Source: Flaccisagitta enflata (taxonomy: Eukaryota; Chaetognatha; Sagittoidea; Aphragmophora). From it: a stretch of 64,000 nt of DNA. The DNA is taken from assembly GCA_965153355.1 (NCBI GenBank), contig OZ231126.1, positions 28,768,001 to 28,832,000 on the forward strand, read 5' to 3'. Position 1 is the stretch's first letter; each line of letters opens with the position of its first letter. This document shows, piece by piece, positions 9,380 to 64,000 of this stretch. The position numbers and the translations under genes were made by a program. The notes beneath the pieces were generated by a model. That model saw only the letters and a list, made by a program, of their open reading frames with translations, ran no database searches and was not told the DNA's origin.

Positions 9380-12367
9380 TTATGGAGAAGAGACTGGAAC
9401 AACTAAATTTCCGACTCATTCCCAAGAACAGTAAAAACTTGTGCTCTTCTAGAAAAAAAGAGATCCTTGTCTGTTATGGAAATTTGCTCGATGATCAGCC
9501 CCCGACACCCATTAAATAGGCCATTCCCCTTACGCCATTTAAGACTTCACGCTCCACCACGGCCTGAGCCACCCCCTTACCTCCCGAATGTAGTTATTTT
9601 CTCTACCCCGATCACGCAATCAAACTGGAATTTCGCCGCGGCCCCATGAGTGTCAGCTGCACATCATGAATAGAAAACAGCGAGGCTATCTCCGCTGCCT
9701 CCGGTAACAGCACTATCATGACTTTCTGGCCTCAAAACAGTTTCCCATATCAGACAAGTCGGTTACTACAGTATTCTTCACGTCATGCCGATCGCGATCT
9801 AACTTAACATCTGCTCACGGCCATACAACTTATTTCTCTGAGATTCGGTTTCAACTTAACAAAAAACGATTTCATAATAACATTGTTGCTACTAATTGTG
9901 AACTTAAACCGCCAATTCTTTTATTATTATTATTTGTTCCATTCATTATAATATATATATACACATTCAAAAAATTCCACACAATCACTTCGGTCAAAGA
10001 ACAACACAATGTCACTAAGGTTTTCATTTTTGTTTGTACCAAACAGCGAAATTGGGAGCAACGGAACTTTGAAGGGTGAGAGATACGGCATAAGCGCAAA
10101 TAAAACCGGAAAATATTTAAAAATTAAGAAAACCAATAAATCAATATTTACGCTAAAGCGGCAGGTGCTCAGAAGATTGCGTACATTTTTTTGATACGTT
10201 GGTAATTAAGCATATTTTTAATACCAAATGTACATACGACGTGTCGAGTTATTCTTTGTATGGACAGATAACTCCATTTTTTTCTTTTTATTTTTTTCGT
10301 TGGGTGAGAACGAGATAAATCCATTAACATTCGTAAGTTAACGCGGAAAAGCTACACAGAGTCCACGCTCCCAAGAGAGAGAAACTATATAGATAGTCGA
10401 TTAGCACTATAAAATGGTCTATCACGATTAGAGAAGAAGATATGAAATCTCAGTTAAGCCGTGTTATAACCGGGTAATTTCGTCAATTCAAAGAAAAAAG
10501 TTTGCGAAATAGGCGCAAACATGCGTGACTACAGAATGTTTGCCACTACCCAATTTCACATTATGAATACTTAGCCACACCAAAAGCGAAAACAGCATAC
10601 ACCTGCTTCAAACTCTTGCGTACGCCAGTGCAGTGACGGACGCCCATTTCTTACAGGATATCACTCTACGAAAAGTGACGATCTCACATCTTCAATAAAA
10701 TCGTGGATGCAAAGCGGCGGACAAAAACTACAATGACGCAATTATTTGACCAGACAACTAAGCAAGACATCGAACGGACGAACGAACAAACAAATAACCT
10801 GGGCAAATTTTCATTCATTTATTTCATGCATAAATTCGATGCCTCGTACGAATGAACATCCAATCATCTGTCTACATATGCGCACTAATAGAACAGGAAA
10901 GAAAAGAGCGCCGTTATCAGGCATGACAAACCCCGAAGCTCAATAGCATACAAAATTTGGAGAGAGTGTTTTACGACATGCGGTGACCATGTTTTGGTAT
11001 TACCATTTGTTAAGAAAGAGCTATACATTTTGGTCAATGTAAACTAAGTCATATACAGAAATGAAACAAGGAGATATTACTAATTCAAAAGAGTAAAACA
11101 AATTATCGATCTGGAAAAGAAGAAATCTCCGAGACGAACGTTTTGTTAGCTAGATACCAACCGGTCAAGAGATACAGACACACATTTAACACAAAAGCCT
11201 CATTCATGAAATACTGCTACTTCTGGCGCATGTTCCTCAGTTTCTCGTACAAACTACGACTAAGGAGAAAATAGCTAACTAATGGACACAAATTGGAGGG
11301 GGAATGATGGGGGGGGGAGGGAAAATAATGGGGTGGGAACTGAAACCGCGCCGCGATCAACTGATACATTGTCCGATCACTTGAAATGGCTAAGAAGGAT
11401 AAATAGAGATAAGCCAGCGTAACGATCGTGAAAACGGTACTAGTAAAAGGATCTCTCATCAGAACGTTATAGACCTGTAGACGCGCTGTTTGACGCAATA
11501 AAGAGGGAAAAAGCTACGTAACATCACTTCGATGGGAATGCTGAAATTACTTGGCGGTAGTCTTTGTTGTTTGCGGCTTTAATGCTATTTCAAATGGAAC
11601 GCAAGGAAGGGCGAGACAGACAGGAGAAAGGAAGGAAGAAAGGGAAGGGAAAGAAATAAGAAAGGTAGTTAGTTAGGAGGAAGGGAAGGGGGAGGGAAGT
11701 GTTGGGGGTAGCTTAGCTCCTACCACCCTCTGTCCCACTGTGTATATCGGAAGAGAACCGAGTTTTTAGTCCAATAATCCGATAATTGTCAACCTTGGCG
11801 GAAAAAAAGAAGCAGGGAAAGCGAACTACACAAAGGCGCGTCTAGGGCAACTTTCCCCCATTTTTCTCAGCAAACACACAAGCAGACGCTTTTTGCTTTC
11901 AATGACCATTCACGTTAGGAAAAGGGAAGGGACAGAGAGAAAGGATAAGTCGTCAATTCCCAGTGTAAACTATCCATCAGTCAGTCCGTCCGTCCGTCTG
12001 TCTAACTGACCGTTTGTTCATTGGGCTGTAAGTCCTCTTTTCAGTCCGTCCATCCCTCAGTCCAATCCACGATCATCGTCCGTTTGCCCCATCTGTCTGC
12101 ACTGACTTAAAACACATGAAGCGTATGTTAGAGAGGAGACGCGTTGGCAAGCACCACAAAAACATGAAAATAAAGTAGCAAAAGCAGGCCAGAGGGGGAG
12201 AGGAAGAGATGGTGAATCTCTTTAGGATGGGGGGGGGAGAGATTGTTGTTTAGCCATTGTTTAGTGAATTATTGAATCAATTGAGGATCCATATTCCCAT
12301 CTAGCAAGGGAACTGACACGGTTGGGGGTGGGGGCAAGGGCAGCGAGGTTGTTTAGGGGCTCATTTG
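9380..12367. other. Intergenic/3' UTR region between convergent genes
   Basis: It lies between the TAA of the coiled-coil gene and the CLASP stop and should contain both 3' UTRs. No conserved frame or element ends were recognised. Short G-runs (11307-11318), a GGAAG-rich purine stretch (11600-11720) and TCCGTCCGTC near 11980-12060 are the only low-complexity parts. Neither poly(A) site could be chosen with confidence. Confidence 0.5.
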
Positions 12368-60997
<48,630 letters not shown>

Positions 60998-61387
60998 CTG
61001 GACGAACAAAAGAGAGAGGAGAAAAAGAAAGATGTGATGTTTGATGTATGTTGCATTTGTCAGTAATATGTAACAATAGACATCAAAATCCGCCGCAAAA
61101 ATATTTAAAATGAAAAGGTAAAAGTTCCCTTGATAATCGGAACTCATTGTGTAATGCTTGACAAACGATAAACCATCAACCCCGGAAAGCCAACATTTAT
61201 CCATTTTTAATTCAGTTGATGTACAGCTTGTGAAAAAGTAATGGTATTGAATTCAAACCCTCTTCATGCGCCTCGGATTTTAGTTATGTCCACGAAGGGA
61301 ACAGGTCAATATCTACCGCGTGCAAATGGGTGGGTGCAACAATCCCTTGAAAACTGATTACGCCACAAGTCTCCCAGACAGGTGAAC

Positions 61388-61465
61388 CGATGGATGGATG
61401 GATGGAAGTATGGATGGATGGATGGATGGATGGATGGATGGATGGATGGATGGATGGATGGATGT
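61388..61465 (+). repeat. GGAT microsatellite
   Basis: (GGAT)n, about 18 units. Confidence 0.95.
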
Positions 61466-61681
61466 GGCTTGGAGAAAATAAACTCAATATCCAAGGTAGA
61501 AGCACCTCTCATTTACATTTTCCAAGGAAATCGAGCTTACGGGATCAAGAAGGCTGGAGTTAAAACTTACAAAAACTCGAACATGAAAAGATATTGATTT
61601 AAAATTGAATCTCTTTGCTCCTCTTTCCTCATCCCGTGTCATTTCGCTTTTGTTGACAGGCAAAAATTTCGGCAATGTAAA

Positions 61682-61938
61682 AACAAGGCCAAGTTTGGCC
61701 AATACGTGCGCCTCGCAGATTATGAACATATGAATGAATGAATGAATGAATGAATGAATGAATGAATGAATGAATGACTGACTGAATGAGTTCGGGAAGG
61801 ACAAAATGTATGGATGAAGAAAGGCGTGAAATCAGTCAATTTGCGTGACCAACAAGACCGACCGACCGATCGACCAACGGATCCGGACACGACCTCTAAT
61901 ACATGTGCCAGATGTGCCGAGGACGCACATTAAAACGG
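61682..61938 (-). repeat. Family E interspersed repeat
   Basis: Starts ACAAGGCCAAGTTTGGCCAA, contains a TGAA array (61729-61780) and a CGAC array, and ends CGAGGACGCACATTAAAA. Confidence 0.7.
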
Positions 61939-62093
61939 GAAGGAAAGACGTTTGCTAATGCCCAAATATTCGAAAATATTCCACGCTCATTCAAGGAAGG
62001 TTTACATATGAAAATATGTTAAAAGCCGATGGTAAAAAAAAACCTTTCCTTCCTTCCTGATTTCTATCCACATTATTCAAATTATTTTGATTC

Positions 62094-62821
<728 letters not shown>

Positions 62822-63479
62822 CAAGAGATGGGGGCCAAAACTTTTTCTTACAAAAAGGTTTTGAAAGTTTTTTTCTTCAAAATCTTATTAAAATCAGGGA
62901 AGTGAATGGCCACTTTCACTAAAAGATTGCACCTGCCACAATTTCCATTTACAGGCTAGAAAAAAAAACATAAAAATGTTTGAAAGTTAAGTGAGCAGTT
63001 ATTCTCAGAACCCCTGCAGCTGACAACTTTCTCAAACACGCGCAAAACCCAATAAAGGGATGACGTGAGATTGTGGGGTGTGATGAACTGGTAGATAGGC
63101 GCTACTACATTATCACCAGTAAAAATAGACAATAAAAGGGAGATGGAATATCTTTTGTGGGGGCTTTCGACAAAGGGAACCCATGGAAACGAATACAAAG
63201 TTCGTTTGATGGTACAATACGATTAAGGACAACGAAGCATTGAAGGGGCCGAGCCGAGAGCTGAGTCAACGTTTCCTTTTCGGCTTCATCGCAATGTGAT
63301 TCTTATGCAAATTCATCATTAACACCGAATAGGATACTTTTAGATCTGAGATATATACAGACGCAGACACTTATGTGGATACAAACACTCACGCGTGTAC
63401 TTAAACACACGAAAGCAACTATGTACAGACACAGCGATAGAAAAACGCAGTGACGGACTCGCACGCACAGTGACAGAGC

Positions 63480-63726
63480 GACAGACACACACTAACACTG
63501 ACACACACACTGACACACACTGACTCACACAATCACACCCTGACACACACACTGACTCACACAATCACACCCTGACACACACACACAGACACACACAATC
63601 ACACCCTGACACACACCCTGACACACACCCTGACACACACCCTGACACACAAAACACACAAACACACACACAAACACACACACAAACACACACACAAACA
63701 CACACAAACACACGCAAACACACACT

Positions 63727-63822
<96 letters not shown>
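63480..63822 (+). repeat. CA microsatellite with CACACCCTGA variants
   Basis: The left part is CACACACTGACACACAC-like, the right part pure (CA)n. It abuts a family C element. Confidence 0.95.
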
Positions 63823-63824
<2 letters not shown>

Positions 63825-63833
63825 TGTATTGAA

Positions 63834-64000
63834 CAGGGGTGTATAAAGTTGAGTATTCCCCCCCCCCCCCGTGGGGGGGAAATAAAATCAAAAGGTTTGG
63901 AGATGGGGAAGAAAATCAAAAGTTTGAAAAAAAGAAAAAAGAAAATTTTTGAAGATCTAACACTTTTGGTAGTACCAAAAGGTAAAATACAATTACTTCA
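63834..64000. mobile_element. Left part of a family C hAT-like element running off the window
   Basis: It begins CAGGGGTGTATAAAGTTGAG, then a C-run/G-run palindrome and AATAAAATCAAA as in the 20055 copy. The other end is outside the window. Confidence 0.7.

Noticed and set aside
11217-11498. 93-codon minus-strand frame with a hydrophobic segment
   Set aside because: Lies where the CLASP 3' UTR is expected, with no splice context or recognisable domain.
61484-61804. Minus-strand frame with a GTAAGC donor-like site near 61550, considered as an upstream CLASP exon
   Set aside because: The peptide lacks any CLASP motif, includes a TGAA-repeat translation from family E, and the phase could not be tied to exon 60997.

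Overview
This is a window of eukaryotic, almost certainly metazoan (probably invertebrate) nuclear DNA. Genes are split by GT-AG introns, simple-sequence repeats are extremely abundant, and many short transposon-derived elements are nested in one another. The animal assignment rests on a clear CLASP homologue. I cannot name the species. No rRNA, tRNA, CRISPR array or operon-like structure was seen.

The backbone is the 3' two-fifths or so of a minus-strand CLASP (microtubule plus-end stabilising protein) gene. Fourteen coding exons run from 60997 down to the stop at 12368. All boundaries use GT/AG, and the phases join into one 681-codon frame covering the last TOG domain, a low-complexity linker and the C-terminal CLIP-interacting domain. 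The 5' exons lie beyond the right edge. A complete two-exon F-box/leucine-rich-repeat gene (24319-26815, plus strand) is nested antisense inside CLASP intron 11.

Left of CLASP, on the plus strand, are two further loci. The first (5141-7841) encodes a signal peptide, two Ig-like domains, an S/T-rich stalk, one membrane segment and a tyrosine-containing tail. Its coding sequence is interrupted by two small DNA transposons with perfect target-site duplications (8 bp and TA), and a +1 frame change follows in the stalk. The second (8240-9379) is the 3' end of an unrecognised gene with a short predicted coiled coil, convergent with CLASP.

The rest, mostly CLASP introns, is repeat. There are long GA/CT, GT/CA and GAAA tracts (about 1 kb of GA at 12.5-13.6 kb) and an 18-bp minisatellite at 18.4-19.3 kb. 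Several DNA transposons have recognisable ends and target duplications: hAT-like elements at 20055-21461, 43381-44622 and 59476-59754, a foldback at 30527-32563 inside another element at 29846-32716, a Mutator-like element at 3915-4628, and a foldback at 22327-23091 inside 21911-23167. There is also a 2.3-kb tandem segmental duplication at 47.7-52.4 kb.

The most distinctive material is three families of short interspersed repeats, here called A, E and B. A and E share one architecture: a terminal GC-rich hairpin, a variable CCGT/CGGT-type tetranucleotide array, and a GGCCTTGTT end. B has inverted ends that match within a copy better than between copies and that enclose unrelated minisatellite cores.
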